Assembly (NCBI GenBank): GCA_014584705.1
Contig: JACTMJ010000008.1
Span: 159,607-223,606 of the forward strand
DNA length: 64,000 nucleotides
Origin: Acidobacteriota bacterium
GTDB taxonomy: Bacteria; Acidobacteriota; Terriglobia; Bryobacterales; Bryobacteraceae
Direction of reading: 5' to 3'
Part shown: positions 8,759-17,534 of the stretch, piece after piece
Layout: each line of letters opens with the position of its first letter
Numbering within the stretch: position 1 is the stretch's first letter
Made by a program: the position numbers and the translations under genes
Notes under the pieces: model-generated
Databases searched by the model: none
What the model saw: only the letters and a program-made list of their open reading frames with translations
What the model was told of the DNA's origin: nothing

Positions 8759-10624
8759 ATGCACACATTCCTTCACCGCCTCTTTCTGATTACCGCGATG
8801 CTTCTATCCGCCCATGCCACCATCAACGCGCAGAGCGCCGAACCCGTCCGGCATACGCTGCGCTTTCCCGATGCAAAGAACCACTATGTTCAGGTCGAGA
8901 GCGTGTTCCCCACCGGGGGCGCGGCGGAGATGGAAGTGTTCATGGCGGTGTGGACGCCGGGCTCGTACCTCGTGCGCGAGTATGCGCGGAACATTGACCG
9001 GGTGGAAGCGGCGGACCCGGCTGGCAATCCGCTCACGGCGGTGAAGAGCCGCAAGAATCGCTGGCTGGTGAGGACGGGCGGCGCGCCCTCTGTCACGCTG
9101 CGCTACACGATTTATTGCCGTGAGATGACGGTGCGCACGAACTTCGTCGACGATGCGTTCGCGATGCTGCAAGGGGCCGCCACATACCTCTCTCCGGTGG
9201 GTGAGAATCAGCGGCCGCACCTCGTGAGGCTGGAACTGCCGCCGAACTGGAAACAGAGCGTCTCCGCGCTTCCGACGCCCGCCGGAGCGGGCGCGAATAC
9301 GTATCTGGCCGCCGACTACGACACCCTGGTGGATAGCCCGATTGTGGCTGGAAATCCGGATATCTTCGAGTTCGACGTGAAGGGCAGGAAGCACCAGATC
9401 GTGAACCTACCGGCCAGCGACCAGTGGGACGGCCCGAAGAGCGTCGCGGCGGTGAAGAGGATTGTCGAGCAATTCGCCGCAATGTGGGGAGAGCTTCCTT
9501 ACGAGAAGTATGTCTTCTTCAACATGCTGGTGGAGGCGAGCGGCGGGCTTGAGCACAAGAACTCCACCGTACTGATGACGAGCGCGCTAGCTTCGCGAAG
9601 CGACGACGCCTTTTACGGGAATCCGAATGCGAAGCCGCCGCAGAGCGGATGGCTCTCCCTGGTGAGCCACGAGTATTTCCACGTCTGGAACGTGAAGCGC
9701 CTGCGTCCGCGGGAGCTTGGCCCGTTTGACTATGAGGGCGAAAACTATACGGAGAGCCTGTGGGTGGCGGAGGGGCTCACTTCCTACTACGCCGATCTCG
9801 CTCTCCTTCGGGCGGGCCTGATTGATCGCGACAACTATCTGGCAAGGCTTTCCGGCGCGATCGCCGAGTTGCAGACGCAACCCGGACGCCTGGTGCAATC
9901 GGCGGCCGAATCCTCCTACGATGCCTGGATCAAGGGCTACCGGCCCGACGAGAATTCGCCCAACTCCGGCATCAGCTACTACACGAAAGGCAACGTGATG
10001 GGCTTCCTGCTCGATGTGCGCATTCGGCAGGCGACCGGCAACACAAAGAACCTGGACGACGTGATGCGGCTTGCCTATCAACGCTATTCCGGCGCGTCCG
10101 GTTACAGCGCGGAGGAGTTTCGCGGCTGCGTTCAGGAGGTTGCCGGCGCGGCGGTGGAGGCTTGGGTGGAGAAGGCGGAGCGGCAGACCGCCGATCTCGA
10201 CTACTCCGAAGCGCTCGGTCATCTCGGTTTGCGCTTCCGGGTTCCCACGCCGATACCGACCCGCGAGAGCGGGCGCGAGAGGGCGGTGCGAGGCTGGACG
10301 GGCGCGGAGACGCGCGTGAACGGGGCGAGCGTGTTTGTGACCGGCGTCCTGCGCGGCACGCCGGCTTTCGAGGCGGGGCTGAGCGCGGATGATGAGATCC
10401 TTGCTGTCGGAGACCGCCGAATCAACGCTTCGCTCTGGCCAAAGCTCGGCGAGTATTACCACGCGGGCGAGACCGTGGATATGCTGGTGTCGCGCATGGG
10501 GCAACTGATCCGGCTTCCGATCCGGCTGCGGGAAGAGCCTCGCCTCTTGTGGCAGTTGGAGGTGTTGCCGAACCCGAGCAACGCCCAGCGCGATTCCCTG
10601 GATGCGTGGCTGGGCGCGCGTTAG
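8759..10624 (+). CDS. Exported M61-family metallopeptidase with PDZ domain
   Basis: 621 aa. A Sec-type signal peptide (about 1-25, ending near INAQSAE) directs export. The N-terminal beta domain carries VWTPGSYLVREYARNI, diagnostic of glycyl-aminopeptidase-type M61 proteins. The zinc site is HEYFH (304-308), with the third ligand Glu338 in LWVAEGLTSYY. A C-terminal PDZ-like domain (about 505-600) contains GTPAFEAGLSADDEILAVGDRRI. Family members release N-terminal Gly/Ala from peptides. A TAGAAT box around 8732 is a possible -10. The start codon lacks a Shine-Dalgarno sequence. Confidence 0.93.
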   Translation: MHTFLHRLFLITAMLLSAHATINAQSAEPVRHTLRFPDAKNHYVQVESVFPTGGAAEMEVFMAVWTPGSYLVREYARNIDRVEAADPAGNPLTAVKSRKNRWLVRTGGAPSVTLRYTIYCREMTVRTNFVDDAFAMLQGAATYLSPVGENQRPHLVRLELPPNWKQSVSALPTPAGAGANTYLAADYDTLVDSPIVAGNPDIFEFDVKGRKHQIVNLPASDQWDGPKSVAAVKRIVEQFAAMWGELPYEKYVFFNMLVEASGGLEHKNSTVLMTSALASRSDDAFYGNPNAKPPQSGWLSLVSHEYFHVWNVKRLRPRELGPFDYEGENYTESLWVAEGLTSYYADLALLRAGLIDRDNYLARLSGAIAELQTQPGRLVQSAAESSYDAWIKGYRPDENSPNSGISYYTKGNVMGFLLDVRIRQATGNTKNLDDVMRLAYQRYSGASGYSAEEFRGCVQEVAGAAVEAWVEKAERQTADLDYSEALGHLGLRFRVPTPIPTRESGRERAVRGWTGAETRVNGASVFVTGVLRGTPAFEAGLSADDEILAVGDRRINASLWPKLGEYYHAGETVDMLVSRMGQLIRLPIRLREEPRLLWQLEVLPNPSNAQRDSLDAWLGAR

Positions 10625-10632
10625 GTGCTTCG

Positions 10633-11697
10633 TTACTCCGGCTGTTGCTGGGTCATGCAATGCAGCGTGCCCAAGCCCAGCACAAGATCGCGGCAGTAGA
10701 TGGGGATGACGCGGCGGTCCGGCATCAGGCGAGCGAGTGTATTCAACGCCTCGCGATCCGCGGGATCGTTGAACACAGGAACCAGCACGATGCCATTCGC
10801 AATGTAGAAATTGGCGTAACTCGCGGGGAGGCGGAAGCCATCGAAGTAAACGGGCGCGGGCATCGGCAATTTGACGACGCGCAGCGCCTCGCCTTTGAGG
10901 TTCGTCATCCTTCGCAGGAGTTGGAAATTCTCGCGCAGCGGGACGAAGTTCGGGTCTTCCGGATTCGTTTCGGCAGCCACGACCACCGTGTTTTCGTCCA
11001 CGAAACGGGCGAGATCGTCCACATGGCCGTGGGTGTCGTCTCCCGCAATGCCGTTGCGCAGCCAGAGCGTCTTTTCAATCGCCAGATAGTCGCGGAACAC
11101 GGCTTCGTAGTCTTCGCGCGCGAGCCCCGGGTTGCGCTGCTGTACGGAACTGAGCAGGCATTCTTCGGTGGTCAATAGCAGCCCCGCGCCATTCACGTCG
11201 ATGCTGCCGCCCTCGAGCACGATCCGCTTTCGGGCAAACTTCGGCTGCCAGCGCTTCATGAGCAACTTTTTCGCGACGATGGCGGGGATGGCATCGTCGT
11301 TGTGCCAGTTAGGATACTTCGCCCAGCCGTTGAAGCGGAAATCGAGAATGCCCGTATCGCCCTGGGCGCGGCGGAGGAAGATCGGGCAGAAGTCGCGAGT
11401 CCAACTGCGGTCCGTGGGAGCGGGGAAGAACTCCACGTTCTCCATGTTGGCGCCGGATTTCTCACAGCAGCGCTCGGCTTCCCGCCGCAGTTTCTCGTCG
11501 CGGACGAGGATGCAAACCACTTCCACCTGCGAGAGATGGCGGACGATATCGCCGTAGATCCAGGGGATCGGCGCGAACTTCCCCGGCCAGTCCGTCCGTT
11601 CGTGCGGCCAGGAAAGCCAGGTTGCCCGGTGGCGCTCCCATTCGGCGGGCATGCGAAAGCCCTGCGAGGCAGGGGTAGCGGTTGTGTCGATGGCCAT
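10633..11697 (-). CDS. aguA: Agmatine deiminase
   Basis: 354 aa. Converts agmatine to N-carbamoylputrescine. Family signatures include the N-terminal FRMPAEWERHRATWLSWPHE, a central ILDFRFNGWAKYPNWHND, VLEGGSIDVNGAG, DDTHGHVDDLARFV, and the catalytic Cys347 in LGTLHCMTQQQP at the extreme C-terminus. ATG at 11697 is preceded by AAGGA at good spacing; in-frame upstream starts would overlap aguB. It is directly downstream of aguB, so the pair performs agmatine to putrescine. Confidence 0.96.
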   Translation of the reverse strand: MAIDTTATPASQGFRMPAEWERHRATWLSWPHERTDWPGKFAPIPWIYGDIVRHLSQVEVVCILVRDEKLRREAERCCEKSGANMENVEFFPAPTDRSWTRDFCPIFLRRAQGDTGILDFRFNGWAKYPNWHNDDAIPAIVAKKLLMKRWQPKFARKRIVLEGGSIDVNGAGLLLTTEECLLSSVQQRNPGLAREDYEAVFRDYLAIEKTLWLRNGIAGDDTHGHVDDLARFVDENTVVVAAETNPEDPNFVPLRENFQLLRRMTNLKGEALRVVKLPMPAPVYFDGFRLPASYANFYIANGIVLVPVFNDPADREALNTLARLMPDRRVIPIYCRDLVLGLGTLHCMTQQQPE

Positions 11698-11708
11698 GGA
11701 AATCATCC

Positions 11709-12599
11709 TTAGTCGATCCACCGGCCAAGGATGGGCGCATACGCGTCGATGCGGCGATCGCGGAGGAAGGGCCAGTTGCGGCGCACGTCTTCCTGCAGAC
11801 GCGGATCCACGGTAGCGATCAGGATGTGCTCCTGATCGACCGGCGCTTCGGCGAGTACGCGGCCGAAGGGGTCCGATACGAAGGACGATCCCCAGAACTC
11901 CAGGCCGTCGGAGGGAGAACCTTCGAAGCCGGTACGGTTCACGGCAGCGACATAGATTCCGTTGGCGATGGCATGCCCGCGCTGAATGGTGGCCCAGGCA
12001 TCGCGCTGCGCCTGGCCGAACACGGCTTTCTCATGCGGGTGCCAGCCGATGGCGGTGGGATAGAACAGGATGCTCGCGCCGGAGAGCGAGGCGAGGCGGG
12101 CTGCTTCGGGATACCACTGGTCCCAGCAGACGAGCACCGCGATGCGGCCATACCGGGTGTCGAAATGGCGGAAGCCAAGATCGCCCGGCGTGAAATAAAA
12201 CTTTTCGTAATAGAGCGGGTCGTCCGGAATATGCATCTTGCGGTAGAGACCGAGGAGCGATCCGTCGGCGTCGATCACCGCGGCGGTGTTGTGATAGAGC
12301 CCGGCGGCGCGGCGCTCAAACAGCGATGCCACCACGGCCACGCCGCACTCCTTCGCTACGCGCTGGATCGCTTCGGTGCTTTCGCCGGGGATGGGTTCGG
12401 CGAGGTCAAACGTCGCGGCATCTTCGCTGCGGCAGAAATACTGCGACTTGAACAATTCCTGCAGACAGACAACCTGAGCCCCGAGATTGGCGGCATCCCG
12501 GATCCTTCCGACGGCTTTGGCAAGGTTCTGCGATGGGTCTTTCGAGCAGGTCATCTGGACGAGGCCGATGGTGAAAGACGAAGCGCGATCAACAGTCAT
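11709..12599 (-). CDS. aguB: N-carbamoylputrescine amidohydrolase
   Basis: 296 aa nitrilase-fold enzyme. The catalytic triad is visible as Glu48 (VCLQELF), Lys121 (YRKMHIPDD) and Cys158 (LVCWDQWYPE). DDPLYYEKFYFTPGD and PTAIGWHPHEK are specific to the N-carbamoylputrescine amidase branch. It completes the agmatine route to putrescine with aguA, 11 nt downstream. Its ATG lies only 16 nt from the start of the divergent M14 peptidase gene, so its promoter must sit inside that neighbour's coding region, or its mRNA must be leaderless. Confidence 0.95.
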   Translation of the reverse strand: MTVDRASSFTIGLVQMTCSKDPSQNLAKAVGRIRDAANLGAQVVCLQELFKSQYFCRSEDAATFDLAEPIPGESTEAIQRVAKECGVAVVASLFERRAAGLYHNTAAVIDADGSLLGLYRKMHIPDDPLYYEKFYFTPGDLGFRHFDTRYGRIAVLVCWDQWYPEAARLASLSGASILFYPTAIGWHPHEKAVFGQAQRDAWATIQRGHAIANGIYVAAVNRTGFEGSPSDGLEFWGSSFVSDPFGRVLAEAPVDQEHILIATVDPRLQEDVRRNWPFLRDRRIDAYAPILGRWID

Positions 12600-12615
12600 A
12601 TTAGTATTGTCCTAT

Positions 12616-15108
12616 ATGCTTCGCCGATCCCTGCTTCGCGCGCTCCTGGTGTGTGCTTTTGTCGCGAGCCTGTTGCCCGCCCAGGTAACCAAACCCGAGG
12701 ATTTTTTCGGATTTTCGCCGGGGGCCGATTACAAGCTGGCCACGTATGAGGAGATAGCTTCGTACTTTCGAAAGCTCGGCACGGAGAGCGACCGCATTCG
12801 CGTGACGGAGATTGGCACGTCGAGCGAAGGGCGGCCCGTGCTGATGGCATACATCTCCAGCGCGGCGAATCTCGCCAAGCTCGATACGATTCAGGCCAAC
12901 CAGAAGCGCATGGCGCTGGGCGAAGCGGAGGAGGCCGAAGCGCGAACGATTGCCGCGAGCGCGCCCGCCGTGGTGTGGATCGATACCGCGATGCATTCGA
13001 GCGAAACCATGCCGGGGCAGGTGACGCCGCTGCTTGCTTACCGGCTGCTTTCCGACGAGAGCCGCGAGACGCAGCGCATTCTCGATCACGTGGTATTTCT
13101 GCTTGTGCCCACGATGAACCCCGATGGGATGCAGCACATGAACGAGTGGTATCGCAGGAATGCCGGTACGGAGTATGAACTGGCGCCCTATCCCGGCCTT
13201 TATCAGCGCTATGCCGGCCACGACAATAATCGCGACTGGTACATGCTGAATCTGCGGGAAACGCGGAATGCGGCAAAGGTGCTGTTCGAGGAGTGGTTCC
13301 CCCACATCGTCTATAACCAGCATCAGGCGCCGCCCTTTCCCGCGCGGATTTTCATCCCGCCTTATGCCGAACCGATGAATCCGAATATCCCGCCGGCGGT
13401 GATGGAAGGCATCAGCCGGATCGGCTTCGCAATGCGGGAGCGCCTGGCGGAGGAGGGGAAGACGGGCGCGATCTCTTATGTGGGCTTCGACGGATGGTGG
13501 AACGGCGGTTTGCGCAGTACTCCCGCCTTCCACAATATGCACGGCATTCTTACGGAGACGGCGGGCTTTCTCTATGCGACTCCGTTCGATTACAGCCCCT
13601 CTCAGTTGCCGAAGACGTTTCCGAATGGCGTGCCCACCGACAAGCCCAGCATCTTCTATACAGGGCCGTGGAAGGGCGGGCGCTGGAGCAATTCCGATGG
13701 CGTCGCCTACAACCTAAGCACGAGCCTGGCCGTGCTCGGCCTCGCCGCCGGCATGCCGGAGCACTGGAGCCTGAAAGCCTGGAAGCTGGCGAAAGAGCAG
13801 ATTGCGGAGGGGGAGAAGGGATCGCCTTACGCGTATATCATTCCGGCCACGCAGTGGGACCCGTCGAGCGCGGAGGAGTTTGTTCGCCGCTTGCAGATGA
13901 ACGGGATCGCGGTGGAGCAAGCCACTGCGGCGTTCACCGCGGACGGCAATCCGTTCCCCGCCGGAAGCTACATCATCCGCGCCGCGCAGCCGTTCCGGGG
14001 CTATTTGATGGACCTGCTCGAAGCGCACAAGTATCCCGAGATTCGCCTGAACGGAGGGCCGGTGAAGGAGCCGTACGACTCATCCGGTTATACACTCTCC
14101 ATGCAAATGGGGCTCGATGTGGCGCGCGTGAACGATCGCTTTCAGGCGAGGAGCGAAGCGCTGCCCCGCCTGGCAATGCCCGGCCCCACGTGGGATCGCA
14201 AACAGAACGCCAGTTTCCGGTCCGCCGCCGATGCGCTCAAGCAGGGGAAGCCGCTCGGCATGGCCGCCGATGGCGCATGGCTCACGGAAAGCGCCGCCAA
14301 TGGCGCGGCCTACCGCGTCCGCGCCCCGCGCGTGGGCGTCTACGAGCCCTATCGCAGCGACATGGACGGCGGTTGGACGCAGTGGCTGCTCGATTCCTAT
14401 CGCGTCGGCTACCAGCCGCTCAAAAACGAAGACGCGCGCGCGGGCAACCTGCGGGAGCGCTTCGATGCCATCATCATCGCTTCGCAACCGGTGAGTTCGA
14501 TTCTGCATGGATATCCCGCGGGGCTGCCTACACTTCCGAGAGGTGGCGCTTCGAGCGAGGCGATGGCGGCCAGGAGCCTGCAACGCCCGGAGTATACGGG
14601 CGGTATTGGCATGGAAGGAACGCTCGCCCTGCGCGATTTCGTGGAGAAGGGCGGCACGCTGCTGGCATTCGGCGAAGCGGTGAATCTGCCGATCGAGATG
14701 TTCCCGCTGCCCGTGAGCAACGTGGCCGCGCGCGGCTCCTTCAAAGCTCCTGGCGCTGTGGTGCGCATCCAGGTAGCCAAGGGAAGCCTGCTGAGCGCGG
14801 GAATGCCGGAGCAAACGAACGCCTTTATGGACGGCGGCTACGCCTTTGAGAGCCGGACTCTCCATGATGCGAAAGGGGCAACGCCTACGGTGCGCACCGT
14901 TGCTTCCTACGCGGCAAAGGACCTGCTTGCGAGCGGATGGATGAGCGGCGAGAATGCCGTGAAAGGCAAGGACGCGGTGACGGAAGTGACGCTCGGCAAG
15001 GGGCGTGTGCTGCTCTTTGGAATTCGGCCACAGTTCCGCGGGCAGACCTTCGCGACGTTCAAGCTGGTGCTGAACGCGCTCTATCTGGCGGCGGCGGAGA
15101 AGAGGTAG
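12616..15108 (+). CDS. Large exported M14-family zinc carboxypeptidase
   Basis: 830 aa. A signal peptide (MLRRSLLRALLVCAFVASLL, cleavage near LLPAQ) is followed by VTKPEDFFGFSPGADYKLATY, typical of the long M14 zinc-carboxypeptidase subfamily. Zinc and catalytic residues: HSSE (His127, Glu130), His236 in YNQHQAPPFP, and likely catalytic Glu314 in GILTETAGF. The C-terminal ~450 residues are beta-rich with a ThuA/GATase-like part (LLAFGEAVNLP). The ATG at 12616 starts the signal peptide; the frame extends upstream, antisense to aguB, without merit. Probably degrades peptides in the periplasm. Confidence 0.9.
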   Translation: MLRRSLLRALLVCAFVASLLPAQVTKPEDFFGFSPGADYKLATYEEIASYFRKLGTESDRIRVTEIGTSSEGRPVLMAYISSAANLAKLDTIQANQKRMALGEAEEAEARTIAASAPAVVWIDTAMHSSETMPGQVTPLLAYRLLSDESRETQRILDHVVFLLVPTMNPDGMQHMNEWYRRNAGTEYELAPYPGLYQRYAGHDNNRDWYMLNLRETRNAAKVLFEEWFPHIVYNQHQAPPFPARIFIPPYAEPMNPNIPPAVMEGISRIGFAMRERLAEEGKTGAISYVGFDGWWNGGLRSTPAFHNMHGILTETAGFLYATPFDYSPSQLPKTFPNGVPTDKPSIFYTGPWKGGRWSNSDGVAYNLSTSLAVLGLAAGMPEHWSLKAWKLAKEQIAEGEKGSPYAYIIPATQWDPSSAEEFVRRLQMNGIAVEQATAAFTADGNPFPAGSYIIRAAQPFRGYLMDLLEAHKYPEIRLNGGPVKEPYDSSGYTLSMQMGLDVARVNDRFQARSEALPRLAMPGPTWDRKQNASFRSAADALKQGKPLGMAADGAWLTESAANGAAYRVRAPRVGVYEPYRSDMDGGWTQWLLDSYRVGYQPLKNEDARAGNLRERFDAIIIASQPVSSILHGYPAGLPTLPRGGASSEAMAARSLQRPEYTGGIGMEGTLALRDFVEKGGTLLAFGEAVNLPIEMFPLPVSNVAARGSFKAPGAVVRIQVAKGSLLSAGMPEQTNAFMDGGYAFESRTLHDAKGATPTVRTVASYAAKDLLASGWMSGENAVKGKDAVTEVTLGKGRVLLFGIRPQFRGQTFATFKLVLNALYLAAAEKR

Positions 15109-15121
15109 GGCGCAGGGCGGG

Positions 15122-15136
15122 AGCGCGCCGCGCGCT
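15122..15136. terminator. Compact GC hairpin between convergent M14 peptidase and fabG
   Basis: Arms AGCGCG (15122-15127) and CGCGCT (15131-15136) with a 3-nt loop. The right arm overlaps the TAG stop codon of fabG, read on the minus strand. It sits 14 nt after the M14 stop. No U-tract on either strand, so an intrinsic-terminator role is uncertain. Confidence 0.4.
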
Positions 15137-15869
15137 ACATATACATTCCGCCGTTCACCGCAATCACCTGGCCGGTGATGTAGGCGGCGGCGTCGCTCGC
15201 GAGAAAATTCACGAGACCCGCGACTTCCGCCGCTTCGCCGAAGCGCTTGGCGGGGATGAGCGCGAGCATCTTTTCCTTCACCTGATCGTTCAGCACGGCG
15301 GTCATATCCGTGGCGATGAAGCCGGGGGCGATGGCATTTACCGTGATGTTGCGGCCGGCCAGTTCCTGCGCCAGCGTTTTCGTCAAGCCGATCATCCCCG
15401 CTTTTGAGGCCGCGTAATTGGCCTGCCCCGCGTTGCCCATCTGGCCCACCACGGAACTGAGGTTGATGATACGGCCCCAGCGCTCTTTGATCATGCCCTG
15501 CATGACGGCCTGCGTCACCAGGAACGCGCCCGTCAGGTTCACGCGCAGGACTTCGTCCCAATCCTCCGCCTTCATCCGCATGGCCAGCATATCCTTGGTG
15601 ATGCCGGCATTGTTCACGAGGATATCCACCCTGCCCGTTTCCGCGAGCAACGCCTTGCAGCTCTCCCGGATGTTCTCCGCGCTGCCGATATCGAGCGAAA
15701 TCACCGTCGCCGCGCCACCCTTGGCGCGAATTTCCGCGGCGGCTTCTTCCAGCTTCTCCATCTGCCGGGCAGCCAGCACGACGTGATGTCCGGCTTCGGC
15801 GAGCGAGAGCGCGCAGGCCCTGCCGATTCCGCGGCTGGCTCCGGTGACGAGGGCAATTCGTTGGCTCAT
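15135..15869 (-). CDS. fabG: 3-oxoacyl-[acyl-carrier-protein] reductase
   Basis: 244 aa short-chain dehydrogenase/reductase with the FabG length and motifs. The cofactor loop is TGASRGIG (9-16), followed by NNAGITKDMLAMRM (from about 86). The catalytic Ser139, Tyr152 and Lys156 lie in NLSSVVGQMGNAGQANYAASK. The C-terminus DAAAYITGQVIAVNGGMYM is typical of FabG. It reduces 3-oxoacyl-ACP with NADPH in fatty-acid elongation. No other fab genes adjoin it, so it could be a paralogous SDR, but TKDMLAMRM strongly favours FabG. Transcribed divergently from the UbiD-family gene. Confidence 0.93.
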   Translation of the reverse strand: MSQRIALVTGASRGIGRACALSLAEAGHHVVLAARQMEKLEEAAAEIRAKGGAATVISLDIGSAENIRESCKALLAETGRVDILVNNAGITKDMLAMRMKAEDWDEVLRVNLTGAFLVTQAVMQGMIKERWGRIINLSSVVGQMGNAGQANYAASKAGMIGLTKTLAQELAGRNITVNAIAPGFIATDMTAVLNDQVKEKMLALIPAKRFGEAAEVAGLVNFLASDAAAYITGQVIAVNGGMYM

Positions 15870-15987
15870 GGCGATTCCTTCCGTGCCCCGGCGCTCAAGA
15901 GCGCAAAGGCCCCAAATGAATCATCATAGTAAACGATGACCCCGGCCGTATGCATCTTCAGGCGGGGAACGTACGGAGGCGAAACGC

Positions 15988-17436
15988 ATGGCGTTTGACG
16001 ATCTGCAGGATTTTGTGAGCGCGCTCGACCGGAAGAAGGAACTCAAACGAATTTCGGCGGAAGTGGACCCCTATCTGGAGATCACCGAGTTTGCGGATCG
16101 CGCCGTGAAGTCGAATGGACCGGCGCTGCTGTTTGAGAGACCCAAAGGCTCGAATGTGCCGCTGCTGATCAACGCCTTCGCCAGCGACAAGCGGATGGCG
16201 ATGGCGCTTGGTGTCGGCAACATTCAGGAGATTGCGGACCGCATCACGGAACTGAAGGAGCTCAAGAAACCGCAGGGTCTGCTGGGTGCGGTGAAGATGC
16301 TGCCCAAGCTCGGCGAGCTCAGCAACATCTTTCCGAAAACGGTCTCCGACGGGGCATGCAAGGAAGTGGTGCGCCACGAAGACTTCTCTCTGAACGAGTT
16401 CCCGATTCTACATTGCTGGCCGCAGGATGGAGGCCGGTTTATCACGCTGCCGCTTGTTTTCTCCGTGAGCCGCCGCACGGGAAAACCGAACTGCGGGATG
16501 TATCGCATGCAGGTCTTCGACGAGCGTACCTGCGGCATGCACTGGCAGACGCACAAGCAGGGCGCGGATCATTACCGACAGCTCAAGGCGGAGGGCAAAG
16601 AGACAACTATGCCCATCTCCGTCGCGATCGGAGCGGACCCCGCCGTGACGTTTTCCGCCATCGCACCGCTGCCACCGGAGATCGACGAGATGATGTTCGC
16701 GGGCTTTCTCCGCAACAGCCCTGTCCGCATGGTGAAGAGCGAGACGAACGATCTGCTGGTGCCCGCCGATGCGGAGATCGTCCTTGAAGGCTACGTGGAT
16801 CTGAGCGAGTTGCGCGTGGAGGGTCCGTTTGGAGACCACACCGGCTTCTATTCGCTCGAAGACGATTACCCGGTGTTCCATATTACCTGCGTCACTCACC
16901 GGAAGAAGCCGATTTACGGGACTACCATTGTCGGTCCGCCGCCGATGGAAGATTTCTGGATGGGCAAGGCGGTGGAGCGGATTTTTCTGCCGCTGATGAA
17001 GCTGCAACTGCCGGAAGTGGTGGATATCTGCATGCCCGCGGAGGGCGTCTTCCATAACCTGATTCTGGTGTCGATCCGCAAGGCCTATCCCGGCCATGCG
17101 CGCAAGGTGATGCACTCGATCTGGGGCACGGGCCAGGCGATGTTTTCGAAGTGCATTGTCGTCGTCGATGAGGACGTGAACGTGCAGGACGTGAGCGAGG
17201 TGGCGTGGAAGGCGCTGAACAATATCGATCCCGAGCGCGATATCGAAATGGTGATGGGCCCCATCGATTCGCTGGACCATGCCAGCCGTCTTGCAAACTA
17301 TGGCTCCAAGATGGGCGTGGACGCCACGAAGAAATGGCCTCAGGAGGGCTTTACGCGCCGCTGGCCGGACGTCCTCAAGATGGATGCTTCCGTGAAAGAG
17401 CGGGTGGACGCGCTGTGGCGAAAAGCCGGTATGTAG
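15988..17436 (+). CDS. UbiD-family prenylated-FMN-dependent decarboxylase
   Basis: 482 aa, full length for UbiD (E. coli UbiD is about 497). N-terminal MAFDDLQDFVSALDRKKELKRI is diagnostic. LPLVFSVSRRTGKPNCGMYRMQVFDERTCGMHWQ and EGPFGDHTGFYS belong to the prenyl-FMN/Mn binding core. It decarboxylates aromatic or alpha,beta-unsaturated acids and needs a UbiX flavin prenyltransferase, which is not in this window. It may act in menaquinone/ubiquinone synthesis or in aromatic acid metabolism; context does not decide. GGAGG lies about 8 nt upstream of the ATG. Confidence 0.92.
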   Translation: MAFDDLQDFVSALDRKKELKRISAEVDPYLEITEFADRAVKSNGPALLFERPKGSNVPLLINAFASDKRMAMALGVGNIQEIADRITELKELKKPQGLLGAVKMLPKLGELSNIFPKTVSDGACKEVVRHEDFSLNEFPILHCWPQDGGRFITLPLVFSVSRRTGKPNCGMYRMQVFDERTCGMHWQTHKQGADHYRQLKAEGKETTMPISVAIGADPAVTFSAIAPLPPEIDEMMFAGFLRNSPVRMVKSETNDLLVPADAEIVLEGYVDLSELRVEGPFGDHTGFYSLEDDYPVFHITCVTHRKKPIYGTTIVGPPPMEDFWMGKAVERIFLPLMKLQLPEVVDICMPAEGVFHNLILVSIRKAYPGHARKVMHSIWGTGQAMFSKCIVVVDEDVNVQDVSEVAWKALNNIDPERDIEMVMGPIDSLDHASRLANYGSKMGVDATKKWPQEGFTRRWPDVLKMDASVKERVDALWRKAGM

Positions 17437-17476
17437 GCCGGGAGGCGAAGAGGCTTCGATGAGGGTGGAAGGAGTG

Positions 17477-17510
17477 GGAATCCCGGCAATCCGAAGATTT
17501 CCGGGATTCC
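17477..17510. terminator. Bidirectional terminator-like hairpin between UbiD gene and Cys-rich gene
   Basis: Perfect 10-bp inverted repeat GGAATCCCGG (17477-17486) / CCGGGATTCC (17501-17510) with a 14-nt loop. It lies 40 nt after the UbiD-family stop and 25 nt after the stop of the convergent Cys-rich gene. It could terminate both transcripts; there is no strong U-tract. Confidence 0.6.
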
Positions 17511-17534
17511 GCGGGCGGGGATTCCTCGAATCGA

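Noticed and set aside
13494..14849. Open frame in another phase of the M14 peptidase gene
   Set aside because: It has no family-like content and lies fully inside the better supported M14 gene.
14080..15561. Long minus-strand frame covering the end of the M14 gene and part of fabG
   Set aside because: It contradicts two recognised genes and has a low-complexity translation.
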